From: Pseudomonas sp. MWU13-2100
GTDB lineage: Bacteria; Pseudomonadota; Gammaproteobacteria; Pseudomonadales; Pseudomonadaceae
Assembly (NCBI RefSeq): GCF_023242365.1
Contig: NZ_JALLIX010000021.1
Coordinates: 1-64,000 of the forward strand
DNA: 64,000 bases
Direction: 5' to 3'
The position numbers and the translations under genes were made by a program. Below are positions 1 through 7,867 of this stretch, piece by piece. The notes under the pieces were generated by a model. It was given only the letters and a program-made list of their open reading frames with translations. It searched no databases and was not told the origin of the DNA. The stretch's first letter is position 1. Each line of letters opens with the position of its first letter.

Positions 1-114
1 AATTTCCCGTCAACGCTTATTTTCACTTTTCTGTCATAAGCGTGGGAAACGGTATAGAAACCCCAGGTTTTGCAGTGTTCAAACTGGCCTCTTCGCGGCG
101 GTGCGGCGATCCGA

Positions 115-488
115 CAAGCTCCGCTCCCACAGGGACCGCGTCACACCGCAAACTCCGGATCAGCCCCGAACACTGTGGGAGCGGAGCTTGCCCGCGAAGC
201 TTTTAGCGACCTCAAGGACGCCATCGCCGGCAAGCCGGCTCCTACAGGGACCATGTCACACCGCAAATCCTCGGTCAGCCCCCGACACTGTGGGAGCGGA
301 GCTTGCCCGCGAAGCTTTTAGCGGCCTCAAGGACGCCATCGCCCGCAAGCCGGCTCCTACAGGGACCGTGTCACACCGCAAACCCTCGGTCAGCCCCCGA
401 CACTGTGGGAGCGGAGCTTGCCCGCGAAGCTTTTAGCACCCTCAAGAACGCCATCGCCCGCAAGCCGGGGCCTACAGGGACCGCGTTG
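115..488. repeat. Tandem array of REP doublets, 115-bp period
   Basis: The block beginning TGTGGGAGCGGAGCTTGCCC occurs at 174, 289 and 404, exactly 115 bp apart. It is preceded by a partial unit from about 115 and ends in a decayed third unit near 485. Each unit holds a forward REP-like head (GGAGCGGAGCTTGCCCGCGAAGC) and an oppositely oriented REP tail (GCAAGCCGGCTCCTACAG) joined by a spacer. This is typical of Pseudomonas REP doublets (BIMEs) scattered by RAYT transposases; no RAYT gene is in the window. The open frames here are repeat-derived and I see no real gene in 1-471. Bases 1-114 hold nothing I can identify. Confidence 0.85.
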
Positions 489-1098
489 TTGTGGAGAGCG
501 GCTTTTTTGCCACAAGGCGAGGAATTCGACGCGCCACCACCGGGATACGCAACACCAACAGCAACACACCGACAGAGGCATACACCGTCCACTCTTTCAG
601 ATCCGCACGCACGATCCACAACATATGCAGCAGCCCCAACCCGAGAATCACATAGACCAGCCGGTGCAACTTCTTCCAACGCGTCCCCAGGCGACGCTGG
701 CTGTAACGGTTCGACGTCACGGAAAGCGCCAACAAGCAGAGGAACCCCAGTGCACCGACAATGATGTAAGGCCGCTTGCGCAACTCGACAGCCAATTGCG
801 ACCAGTCCAACCCGAGCACAAACACCAGGTAAGCCGCCAGATGCAGCACCACATAGGCAAAACACCACAGACCCAATTGACGCCGCACGGCGATCCAGCC
901 CGGCCAGCCACTGAGCTTCTGCAACGGCGTCATGCTCAAGGTCACCAACAACAGAATCAGCGTACCCAGGCCCAAGCGATCAACCATGACCTTTCCCGGG
1001 TCCGGCCCCAGGGCCAGGCTCCAGGCCTGATACAACCAGAGCAAGGGCCAGATCGCCGTCGCAATAAAAACGCCCACACGCCAGAACGGATAGCGCAT
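472..1098 (-). CDS. msrQ: MsrQ, haem-binding membrane subunit of the MsrPQ methionine sulfoxide reductase
   Basis: A 208-residue polytopic inner-membrane protein of the YedZ/ferric-reductase-like family. It passes electrons from the quinone pool or cytoplasmic flavin to MsrP in the periplasm. About six hydrophobic segments are visible, and His86, His145 and His158 lie in or next to membrane segments as expected for b-haem ligands in this family. The start overlaps the msrP stop by one base (TGATG), indicating translational coupling. The length is normal for MsrQ. Downstream lies only the REP array. Confidence 0.93.
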   Translation of the reverse strand: MRYPFWRVGVFIATAIWPLLWLYQAWSLALGPDPGKVMVDRLGLGTLILLLVTLSMTPLQKLSGWPGWIAVRRQLGLWCFAYVVLHLAAYLVFVLGLDWSQLAVELRKRPYIIVGALGFLCLLALSVTSNRYSQRRLGTRWKKLHRLVYVILGLGLLHMLWIVRADLKEWTVYASVGVLLLVLRIPVVARRIPRLVAKKPLSTTTRSL

Positions 1099-2111
1099 CA
1101 GTAGTTCTTCCGCAGATCCAGGCCACTATATAAAGAGGCAACCTCTTCCGAGTAGCCGTTGAACATCTGCGTCTCGCGCACATTGGGACTGAACAGCCCG
1201 CTGGGCAAACGCCGCTCCCGGGCCTGGGTCCAGCGCGGATGGTCGACCGTAGGGTTCACATTGGCATAGAAGCCATACTCGTCCGAGGCGATGCTTTGCC
1301 AGGTGGTCTTGGGCTGTTCTTCCACCAGGCTGATGCGCACAATGGATTTCACGCTCTTGAACCCGTACTTCCACGGCACCACCAGACGCAAAGGCGCGCC
1401 GTTCTGATTCGGCAACTCCCGCCCATACATGCCAACCGCCAGAATCGCCAAGGGGTTCATCGCCTCGTCCAGCCGCAAGCCCTCTACATAAGGCCAGTCG
1501 ATCAGCGCGAACCCCGAACGCTGGCCCGGCATGCTCTTGGGGTCCTGCAGGGTTTCGAAGCGAATGTACTTGGCCTTCGAGGTCGGCTCGACCTGCTTGA
1601 GCAGCGCCGAAATCGGAAAGCCGATCCAGGGAATCACCATGGACCAGGCCTCGACACAGCGCAGGCGATAGATCCGCTCCTCCAACTGGTAAGGTTTCAT
1701 GAAGTCTTCCAGGGCATAACGCCCCGGCTTGCCGACTTCACCATCCACCACCACCGACCAGGGCTCAGTCTTCAGGCTCCCGGCGTTCTGCGCCGGATCG
1801 CCCTTGTCGGTACCGAACTCATAGAAGTTGTTGTAGTGGGTCGCATCCTTATAGGGAGTAATCGCCTCCCCCTTGACCGTCACCGCCCCCCATTGGGTCT
1901 CGGGCAGCTTCCCGGCCAACCAGGCCGGCGCATTCCCCGCGTCCACATCGGCATAACGCGCCGCCTCGGCGGCGCTGGCCCAACGCGGCAGACTACCAAT
2001 CGCCAGCCCGGCAACAGAGGCACCGAGCAATGCACGACGGGAGAGATAGAGGGATTCGGACGTGACGTCCGATTCTTGGCAATCGGATCGCTTGGGAAGC
2101 TTGATAAGCAT
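1098..2111 (-). CDS. msrP: MsrP, periplasmic protein-methionine-sulfoxide reductase catalytic subunit
   Basis: A molybdopterin enzyme of 337 residues that repairs oxidised methionines in envelope proteins. The N-terminus carries a twin-arginine signal (SRR at 24-26, followed by a hydrophobic stretch and an ASA-type cleavage region near residue 47), so it is exported folded with its cofactor. Cys152 in the RLRCVEAW motif is the expected molybdenum ligand of the sulfite-oxidase fold. A GGAG ribosome-binding site lies 5 nt before the ATG. msrQ follows with an overlapping start, giving the usual two-gene operon downstream of pssA, as I recall for P. aeruginosa. Confidence 0.95.
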   Translation of the reverse strand: MLIKLPKRSDCQESDVTSESLYLSRRALLGASVAGLAIGSLPRWASAAEAARYADVDAGNAPAWLAGKLPETQWGAVTVKGEAITPYKDATHYNNFYEFGTDKGDPAQNAGSLKTEPWSVVVDGEVGKPGRYALEDFMKPYQLEERIYRLRCVEAWSMVIPWIGFPISALLKQVEPTSKAKYIRFETLQDPKSMPGQRSGFALIDWPYVEGLRLDEAMNPLAILAVGMYGRELPNQNGAPLRLVVPWKYGFKSVKSIVRISLVEEQPKTTWQSIASDEYGFYANVNPTVDHPRWTQARERRLPSGLFSPNVRETQMFNGYSEEVASLYSGLDLRKNY

Positions 2112-2174
2112 GGCAACTCCGTAGCATTGGAGGACTGATGCACCAATAGACTACGGAGTCTGCGGGAAATTACA

Positions 2175-3032
2175 TCACTCGCCGGCTTTGTGCCGACGAA
2201 GATGCAACAGGTACTGGATGGGACCCGAGGCCGCATAGGCGAGGAAAATCAGCAGCAGGATGCGTGGCGGATCGCTGAACACCACGGCGAACACCAGCAC
2301 CACGGCGAGAATCGCCACAAAGGGCACGCGGCCCTTGAGATCCAGCTCCTTGAAGCTGTTGTACTTGATGTTGCTGACCATCAGCATCCCAGCCCCCGCC
2401 ACCAGCAAGGCCACCAGGAACGACATCTTCGAACCCTGGATCCCGTAGTCGCTGAATGCCCACACCGTACCCGCCACCACCCCAGCCGCCGCCGGACTGG
2501 CCAAGCCGATGAAGTAGCGCTTGTCGGCAGTCCCGACCTGGGTATTGAAGCGCGCCAGACGCAATGCCGCACCGGCCACATAAATAAAGGCGACCATCCA
2601 GCCGACCTTGCCCATATCCCCCAGCGCCCAGCCGAATGCCAGCAGCGCCGGGGCGACACCGAAGGCGACCATATCGGACAGCGAGTCATACTCGGCGCCG
2701 AAGGCACTTTGGGTATTGGTCATACGCGCCACGCGACCGTCGAGGCCGTCGAGCACCATGGCGACAAAGATCGCGATGGCGGAAAACGCGAAATACTTGC
2801 TCGCCCCCGCCGGGTCCCCGGCGCTCGCGGCGCTCTGCGCACTCATCGCACTGATGATGGCGTAAAAACCGGCGAACAGGTTCGCGGTTGTGAACAGGTT
2901 CGGCAACAGATAGATACCGCGATGGCGGACTTTCTGGCCGTCAGCGTCATGCCCTTCTTCGACATGTTCGTCGATGGGCAGCAGGCTTTCGGCGTCGGAG
3001 CCCTGACCAGGCTCTTCGGGACGTTCAGTCAT
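2175..3032 (-). CDS. pssA: CDP-diacylglycerol--serine O-phosphatidyltransferase
   Basis: Makes phosphatidylserine from CDP-diacylglycerol and L-serine, the first step to phosphatidylethanolamine, in the inner membrane. The complete CDP-alcohol phosphatidyltransferase signature (DGxxAR...G...D...D) is present with Asp98, Arg103, Gly112, Asp116 and Asp120. It is embedded in a protein with several membrane segments after a hydrophilic N-terminus of about 40 residues. At 285 residues it matches the type II, membrane-integral PssA. In P. aeruginosa, as I recall, pssA directly follows ilvC. Here six genes lie between them. Confidence 0.93.
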   Translation of the reverse strand: MTERPEEPGQGSDAESLLPIDEHVEEGHDADGQKVRHRGIYLLPNLFTTANLFAGFYAIISAMSAQSAASAGDPAGASKYFAFSAIAIFVAMVLDGLDGRVARMTNTQSAFGAEYDSLSDMVAFGVAPALLAFGWALGDMGKVGWMVAFIYVAGAALRLARFNTQVGTADKRYFIGLASPAAAGVVAGTVWAFSDYGIQGSKMSFLVALLVAGAGMLMVSNIKYNSFKELDLKGRVPFVAILAVVLVFAVVFSDPPRILLLIFLAYAASGPIQYLLHLRRHKAGE

Positions 3033-3158
3033 GACATTACCTTGTAGCTAAATGAATGGTTTCAACAGCACTCGGCGACCGCTCTTGGACCGCAAAACGA
3101 TCCCGCTTTATACCAGAAGCGCCCCGGCCTGCGGAAAAACCCGGGGTAGACAGATCGA

Positions 3159-4316
3159 TCAGCCCAGGACAACGTGGGGCAGGAATCGACTGCTGTCCTT
3201 GGTAATCAGGCTGTTGTCTTCGCGAATACCGATCCCGGCCGCCACATCCCCCACCACCCATGAACCGATCACGGTGTAGCTGTCGCCAAACTTCGGCAAT
3301 GGGGAAAAAGCCTGCAGGATATAAGGTGCATCAGTGTAAGGCCCATCTTCGACCACTACCTGATCGTCGCCGGTACGGATCTCGATGTTCGCGCCCTCGC
3401 GGGAAAAGAACGGTTTGCGCACCCAGCCCCTGGGCACCGGCCGCTGCGGATTCTGGTCGACGTAGGCAGGCAGCAGGTTGGGATGGCCTTCGTGGAATTT
3501 CCACAGCAGCGGCAATATGCCTTTGTTACTGACAATGGCTTTCCACGCTGGTTCGATAAACTGGGTATCACAGCCAGGCACCGCCAAGCCGAACGCCTCA
3601 TGGAAGATATGTTCCCAGGCATGCAGCTTGAACAGCCGCTCGATCCAGTGCCCGTCCAGATCGACAAAGTGTCCCTGGGCGCAGAGACCGATGTCCTCAA
3701 TATCGATATGCCGCGCCTCGATCCCCGCATGCGCGGCCATCTTGCCCAGGAAGTCCGTGGTTCCGCGATCCTCCTGCGACCCCGACATGGCCGAGAAGTA
3801 GAACGCTCCTCCGGGCGGAAACGCGGCGAAGGCCCTGACCAGATCTTCGGCAATCGTGTTGAACTGATTCGCCTGCGCCGGCAGCACACCCCGGCCGATT
3901 TGCTCCTCAAGCCAGAGCAATTGCACGGAACCGGCCTCGAGCAGACTGGTAGGTGTATCGTAATTGGCTTCCAGGCACTTGGCCGGGCCGCTGCCGTCAT
4001 ACGCCAGGTCGAAGCGCCCGTACAAATGCGGATGCCCTTGCTTCCATGAGTCGCGGACCAGGTCGAAAAACGCCGGCGGTATGGCCAGGCCCGCCAGTAG
4101 CTCTTCACTGTCGACGACACGCTCGACCACATCCAGGCACAGGTCATGCAGTGCCTTGGTCGGCGCTTCCAGATCGCGGCTGATCTGCTCTTCGGTGAAC
4201 AGGTAATAACCACGCTCATCCCAGTAGCGCTCGCCACCGATAGTGTGGAAACCGAAACCTTCGCGTTCGACGCTTTCGCGCCAGTGCGGGCGCTCTTCGA
4301 TAGCGATCTTTTTCAC
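3159..4316 (-). CDS. Glutathionylspermidine synthase family protein (YjfC/YgiC-like ATP-grasp ligase)
   Basis: A 385-residue homologue of the C-terminal synthetase domain of E. coli Gss, without the N-terminal amidase. Family hallmarks visible are RFDLAYDG, LEANYDTPTSLLEA, IEPAWKAI and the C-terminal GIGIREDNSLIT segment, consistent with an intact ATP-grasp site. Gss itself joins the glycine carboxylate of glutathione to spermidine; the real substrate of YjfC/YgiC-type enzymes is not established. I start it at the GTG at 4316, behind a purine-rich GAGGGGG sequence and 13 nt after the DUF1190 stop, because the longer upstream frame only reads Arg/Pro-rich antisense of that gene. It is the last gene of the six-gene module. 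Confidence 0.85.
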   Translation of the reverse strand: MKKIAIEERPHWRESVEREGFGFHTIGGERYWDERGYYLFTEEQISRDLEAPTKALHDLCLDVVERVVDSEELLAGLAIPPAFFDLVRDSWKQGHPHLYGRFDLAYDGSGPAKCLEANYDTPTSLLEAGSVQLLWLEEQIGRGVLPAQANQFNTIAEDLVRAFAAFPPGGAFYFSAMSGSQEDRGTTDFLGKMAAHAGIEARHIDIEDIGLCAQGHFVDLDGHWIERLFKLHAWEHIFHEAFGLAVPGCDTQFIEPAWKAIVSNKGILPLLWKFHEGHPNLLPAYVDQNPQRPVPRGWVRKPFFSREGANIEIRTGDDQVVVEDGPYTDAPYILQAFSPLPKFGDSYTVIGSWVVGDVAAGIGIREDNSLITKDSSRFLPHVVLG

Positions 4317-4329
4317 CCTCGCCGCCCCC

Positions 4330-5070
4330 TCAACCGCCGGAACTGAAGATACTGCTGCTCTTGCCGCCCCAACCGCTGCGCGCGGTCGCCTGGCTGCCGA
4401 AACCGCCGCGCGAGACCGTCGAGGACACCGAGCCGGAACCGCTGCCCAGGCTCTTGCCGAGGGTCGCCGGGGTGTAGGTGTTGGTGGAACTGCTGCGGGC
4501 CTGGGTCGAACGACTGAACGACTTGCCCTCCTCGATCTGCCGCGACAGCGTCGAACTGGTGTAGGTACCGCGATTGTCGCGACTGTCGTAGATCGGCTGG
4601 GAATAGTAACGACCGCCACCACCGCTGTTGCTGAGCAGATTGCCAAGCAACAACCCGGTCAGCAGACCGCCATTACCACCGCCGGAGTTGCCGCCCGACT
4701 GTACAGCGGCTTGTTGCTGGGCCTTTTCAAGGTCCTTGCGCGGTACGTTACCGGACATTGCCAGTTCAAAGCCGCCCATCTTCGGCATGTACTTGCCGTC
4801 CGGGGTGACCTGGCAATAGCCGGGGACGAAGTCACTGTCGCAGGAGGCCTGGTCGTCATAGGTCGGCGCAATACGCCGATGATCGGCCAGCGCCTGCATG
4901 AACGCGTCGGAACAGACCTCCACCGGCACTTTCGTCGCCACACATTCCTCGACCGACTTGAAATTGCTCTTCGTGGTCACGGCAACGTTGTCCTGGGACG
5001 GACCGCAGGCGGAAAGCGCCAACGGCAGGGTCCCGGCCAGGACCAGTTTTACGGAGCTACGGGTTCTCAT
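4330..5070 (-). CDS. DUF1190 family lipoprotein (YjfM/YgiB-like)
   Basis: A 246-residue protein with a lipoprotein signal: basic N-terminus, hydrophobic stretch and LSAC lipobox with Cys22 as the lipidation site. The middle resembles the DUF1190 domain. The last 75 or so residues are low-complexity Ser/Gly/Thr/Arg and end in Ser-Ser-Gly-Gly. It lies directly upstream of the ATP-grasp ligase, a pairing also seen in E. coli ygiB-ygiC and yjfM-yjfC. Function is unknown. The exposed Gly-Gly tail next to an amide ligase that acts on glycine carboxylates in its best-known member suggests that the tail might be the substrate, which is inference only. Confidence 0.82.
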   Translation of the reverse strand: MRTRSSVKLVLAGTLPLALSACGPSQDNVAVTTKSNFKSVEECVATKVPVEVCSDAFMQALADHRRIAPTYDDQASCDSDFVPGYCQVTPDGKYMPKMGGFELAMSGNVPRKDLEKAQQQAAVQSGGNSGGGNGGLLTGLLLGNLLSNSGGGGRYYSQPIYDSRDNRGTYTSSTLSRQIEEGKSFSRSTQARSSSTNTYTPATLGKSLGSGSGSVSSTVSRGGFGSQATARSGWGGKSSSIFSSGG

Positions 5071-5097
5071 CGAATGATCCTTATCCTTGCCCTGGGC

Positions 5098-5523
5098 TCA
5101 GGTCGACGGCGTCATGCAGGCCGAATTCAGCAGCCCGACACTGATGGCCACCGACGCCGAATAGATCGCCGCCGCCAGCTCGCCGCGCACGATACGCGCG
5201 GACAACCCCTTGAGCACCAGGCTGGTCACGACAAATGCCAGCAATTGCACCACAGCCGCAATCAGCACCCAGACCACCACGTCGACGACGCTGATGCTGT
5301 TGGCGATGATATTGCTCGCCGGCAGGGCAAAGCCCACCAACGAACCGCCCAGGGCGACCGCCGCGGCGGTATTGCCCTCGCGGATCAGGGCGAACTCCTT
5401 GTGGGGCGTGATCAGGGTGTAGATGAATTGAAACAACACGAACAGTACAGCCGCCACCGCCATATAGAGGATGAAGCCGAATACCGCGGTGGCGTTGAGC
5501 GACAGGCGCAGCGCGTCGAGCAT
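5098..5523 (-). CDS. DUF350 family inner-membrane protein (YjfL-like)
   Basis: A 141-residue, strongly hydrophobic protein with about four membrane segments (roughly residues 10-36, 48-72, 76-102 and 112-135), the pattern of the UPF0719/DUF350 family that includes E. coli YjfL. Its molecular function is unknown. DUF350 proteins recur beside PspA-like and ATP-grasp genes, which suggests an envelope role. It sits between the DUF2491 gene (13 nt gap) and the DUF1190 gene (27 nt gap), all on the minus strand, so co-transcription is likely. Confidence 0.85.
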   Translation of the reverse strand: MLDALRLSLNATAVFGFILYMAVAAVLFVLFQFIYTLITPHKEFALIREGNTAAAVALGGSLVGFALPASNIIANSISVVDVVVWVLIAAVVQLLAFVVTSLVLKGLSARIVRGELAAAIYSASVAISVGLLNSACMTPST

Positions 5524-5536
5524 GATGATTTCCTTG

Positions 5537-6196
5537 TCAGAGAACTTCGATATCGGTGATTTGCAGCGTCACGCCAACGGCAGTGGACAGGGTGATGACC
5601 CCCTCCTCGTCTTCCTCGACCGAGAAGAGCAGGAATTCCCGGCGATTGAGCAAGCCGATCTCGCGGGAATAGAGCATGCTCAGGTGCTTGATCGAGTAGG
5701 CGCCTTCCGGACTCTTGACGAACTCCTGCATGGGTGTGAGTTCGGTCTGCCCGTCTTCCCCCCCCCATAGCCGACCATATTCCTCGCCTTCGAGCTCGTA
5801 GAGCGGCATGCCGATCTTCGCATTCGGGCCGGTCAGCTGCAGCAACTGTTCCTTGCTGTTGATCGTGGTGACGTCGTGGTAGCCAAACAGGATCAGGTCC
5901 TGAATGTCCTCGGCCGCAGGACCGTTCATGACCACTTGCAGGAAGTAATCCTCGTTATCGAGGTAAAACCGCTGCAAGCGCATCGACTGCCCAAGGTCGA
6001 TATCGCCGACCGCCCATACTTTTTCGTCACCGGGCACCACCACATGGGACTGTCCCTCGAGCAACAGCTTCAAGGAGCGATCCAGGCACAGCATCCGCCC
6101 CGAGGCCAGCCCCAGGGGATTGCCCAGCACTACCGAGGTCGCACCCGCGGCGGGCTTCGGTGCCTCCAACCCCATGGCACGTTTGATCCAACTCAT
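5537..6196 (-). CDS. DUF2491 family protein (YjfK-like)
   Basis: A 219-residue acidic, apparently cytoplasmic protein beginning MSWIKRAMGLE, similar in size and position to E. coli YjfK. No catalytic motif or membrane segment was recognised. A GGAGAGAC ribosome-binding site precedes the ATG. It lies between the PspA-like gene (97 nt gap) and the DUF350 gene. The gap upstream is the widest in the module and could hold processing or regulatory signals, but I see no clear terminator. Function unknown. Confidence 0.8.
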   Translation of the reverse strand: MSWIKRAMGLEAPKPAAGATSVVLGNPLGLASGRMLCLDRSLKLLLEGQSHVVVPGDEKVWAVGDIDLGQSMRLQRFYLDNEDYFLQVVMNGPAAEDIQDLILFGYHDVTTINSKEQLLQLTGPNAKIGMPLYELEGEEYGRLWGGEDGQTELTPMQEFVKSPEGAYSIKHLSMLYSREIGLLNRREFLLFSVEEDEEGVITLSTAVGVTLQITDIEVL

Positions 6197-6293
6197 CGTG
6201 TCTCTCCTTGCTGTCGCGACAACGCACTACCCAGCCGGTTTTTCAGACGGCAAAAGGGGCAAGGCGCTCACGCGCTTGCCCCATGACCGCAAC

Positions 6294-6998
6294 TTACTGG
6301 CCCGCGCCAGGATTCTGCCGAGCCTTCAGCCGCGCCAGTACATCGCTACCACTGCCCGACTTGGCGCCGATACCGGCGTCCTGCAGGCGACGCTCCAGAT
6401 CGCCGCCATTGGACTCGTCGGCCAATTCCTGCGCCGCATCCAGCTTGGCATCGCGCTCATCCTGGCGCTGTTTGATCCGCGCCAGCGAACCGACTGCGGT
6501 TTCCAGCTTGCCATTCGCTCCGCCGGTAGCGGCGGCGGTCGCAACACGCGCCTGCTGGACGGTCTCGCGGGCCTTGGCCATTTCGACCTGTTGCTTCAAA
6601 CCCTTGATCTGGTTTTCCGCCTTGATCACCTGGGCATGCAGCATCTCGACCTGGGCGCCGAACTGATCGGCCAGGAGTTTTTCCTGGTCGCGCTGGGCCT
6701 CGATCTCGGCCACTTTGTTGGCGCACTCGCCGGCCAGGCTTTCCGAGCCTTTGTCCAGCGCGGCCATGGCCTTGCCTTCCCAGTTGGCGATGTCGTTGTT
6801 CAGGCCGTCGAGGCGCTGTTGCGACAGTTTGTAGCGAGCCTTGATGTCCACCAGGCCGTTCTTGGCCTTGGCCACGGCATTCTCGGCGTCGCGTTGTTCC
6901 TGCTCGAGGATGCGAATGGCGTTGGCGTCGACGATGGTCTCACCGACTTCGGAAACACCACCACGAATGGCCGTTATGACTTTCTTCCAGATACTCAT
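6294..6998 (-). CDS. PspA/IM30 family protein (YjfJ-like)
   Basis: A 234-residue, almost entirely alpha-helical coiled-coil protein beginning MSIWKKVITAIRGG, the amphipathic N-terminal helix typical of PspA/IM30 proteins. These form ESCRT-III-like membrane-binding oligomers that respond to envelope stress. The charged heptad-like central region (about 25-150) and the C-terminal segment match YjfJ more than canonical PspA. The start at 6998 is chosen because an AAGGAG site lies 7 nt upstream; an earlier in-frame start has no such site. It is the second gene of the module. No pspF, pspB or pspC is nearby, so control must differ from the classical Psp system. Confidence 0.87.
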   Translation of the reverse strand: MSIWKKVITAIRGGVSEVGETIVDANAIRILEQEQRDAENAVAKAKNGLVDIKARYKLSQQRLDGLNNDIANWEGKAMAALDKGSESLAGECANKVAEIEAQRDQEKLLADQFGAQVEMLHAQVIKAENQIKGLKQQVEMAKARETVQQARVATAAATGGANGKLETAVGSLARIKQRQDERDAKLDAAQELADESNGGDLERRLQDAGIGAKSGSGSDVLARLKARQNPGAGQ

Positions 6999-7020
6999 CG
7001 AAAACTCCTTGGGGACTTCG

Positions 7021-7692
7021 TTAAACGTGGATGTGGTCTTCAAAGGCTTCCACCGCACGGATCACGTTCTCGGCCAGGGTGAAGATCTCCTGGACGATCA
7101 CGGTGATCGTGGAAGCCGCGCTCAGCGCGCCGAACATGCAGTAGACCTCGGTACCGTCGCCGACCCGCTCGATACCCACGGAGGACAGCGGGAACAGGTC
7201 GCGGCTGCGCAGCACCAGGTTGTTGAAGACGGCCGGATCCTTGACCCGGCTCACTTCGACCAGGGTCGCGTCCACCAGGATCTGGTCACCGGACACCGCC
7301 AGGTAGAGTGGCAGGTCGCCGAACTCGGTCATGCTCAGTTTGATGCTCTGCTCGGCGTTTTCGGCGAGGGTCAGCACAATCTCGCCACTGGACACGACCT
7401 CCAGCTCCGACAGCGCCTTGTGCAGCGAGTTGATCGTCCAGTTGATGTTCTCAGTCATGAAAGCCTCCAGTTTGATCCGTTCACCCAGGAAGGGCTGGCG
7501 TAACGCCTTTTCGATACCCCGCAGGGCCGTCGCATTCTCGGGAAGAATCCAGAATTCCCGCTTCACCAGACCGGCATCGCGCAAGCGCGTGCGCATATCG
7601 CGAACGTAGTCGGCGGTGGTCTTGGGCTTGGCCGGTGATGACGTTTTGCCGCCCGACAGAGGCTTGTCATCCGCTGCTTTTCTACGAGGCAT
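7021..7692 (-). CDS. DUF2170/YjfI family protein
   Basis: A 223-residue protein with a basic Lys/Pro-rich N-terminus (about 1-30), then a short region with MRTRLRDAGLVKREFWI resembling a small helix, and a C-terminal DUF2170-like domain. It corresponds to E. coli YjfI, the first gene of the yjfIJKLMC set. Function is unknown. Because it is the promoter-proximal gene it may act on the downstream PspA-like protein or on transcription, but the sequence does not show which. A GGAGGACAG ribosome-binding site precedes the ATG, and a 12-bp palindrome lies 17 nt upstream. Confidence 0.78.
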   Translation of the reverse strand: MPRRKAADDKPLSGGKTSSPAKPKTTADYVRDMRTRLRDAGLVKREFWILPENATALRGIEKALRQPFLGERIKLEAFMTENINWTINSLHKALSELEVVSSGEIVLTLAENAEQSIKLSMTEFGDLPLYLAVSGDQILVDATLVEVSRVKDPAVFNNLVLRSRDLFPLSSVGIERVGDGTEVYCMFGALSAASTITVIVQEIFTLAENVIRAVEAFEDHIHV

Positions 7693-7708
7693 CTGTCCTC
7701 CGAAAAAT

Positions 7709-7720
7709 CTTACATGTAAG
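7709..7720. promoter_or_regulatory. Perfect 12-bp palindrome in the leader of the yjf-type module
   Basis: CTTACATGTAAG reads the same on both strands and lies just upstream of the ribosome-binding site of the first module gene. It could be an operator for a dimeric regulator. No promoter boxes could be assigned with confidence, so this is only a candidate. Confidence 0.3.
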
Positions 7721-7783
7721 TAAACTACGACTTCTATCCGGAATGTTCAACATCTGACATGAAAGGTTTATGTGACAAAATAA

Positions 7784-7816
7784 AACGCCCCGACAAGTCG
7801 GGGCGTTGGTGTGCAG
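7784..7816 (-). terminator. Rho-independent terminator of the ilv operon
   Basis: The inverted repeat AACGCCCCGAC/GTCGGGGCGTT (7784-7794 and 7797-7807) is followed on the minus strand by a T-rich run (TTTTATTTT). It lies about 60 nt after the ilvC stop and closes ilvI-ilvH-ilvC before the yjf-type module. Confidence 0.85.
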
Positions 7817-7867
7817 CACATACCGTCGCCCAGCCCCAAAGGGCCGGGCAACCGGCTGAGCGTCGAC

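Noticed and set aside
70..764. Overlapping short plus-strand frames near the left edge with similar peptides
   Set aside because: They are translations of the 115-bp REP array in shifted frames, so the protein similarity comes from DNA repeats.
3123..3148. Inverted repeat CCCCGG/CCGGGG after the ATP-grasp ligase gene as a terminator
   Set aside because: The stem is only 6 bp with a large loop and there is no T tract on the minus strand, so it was not annotated.
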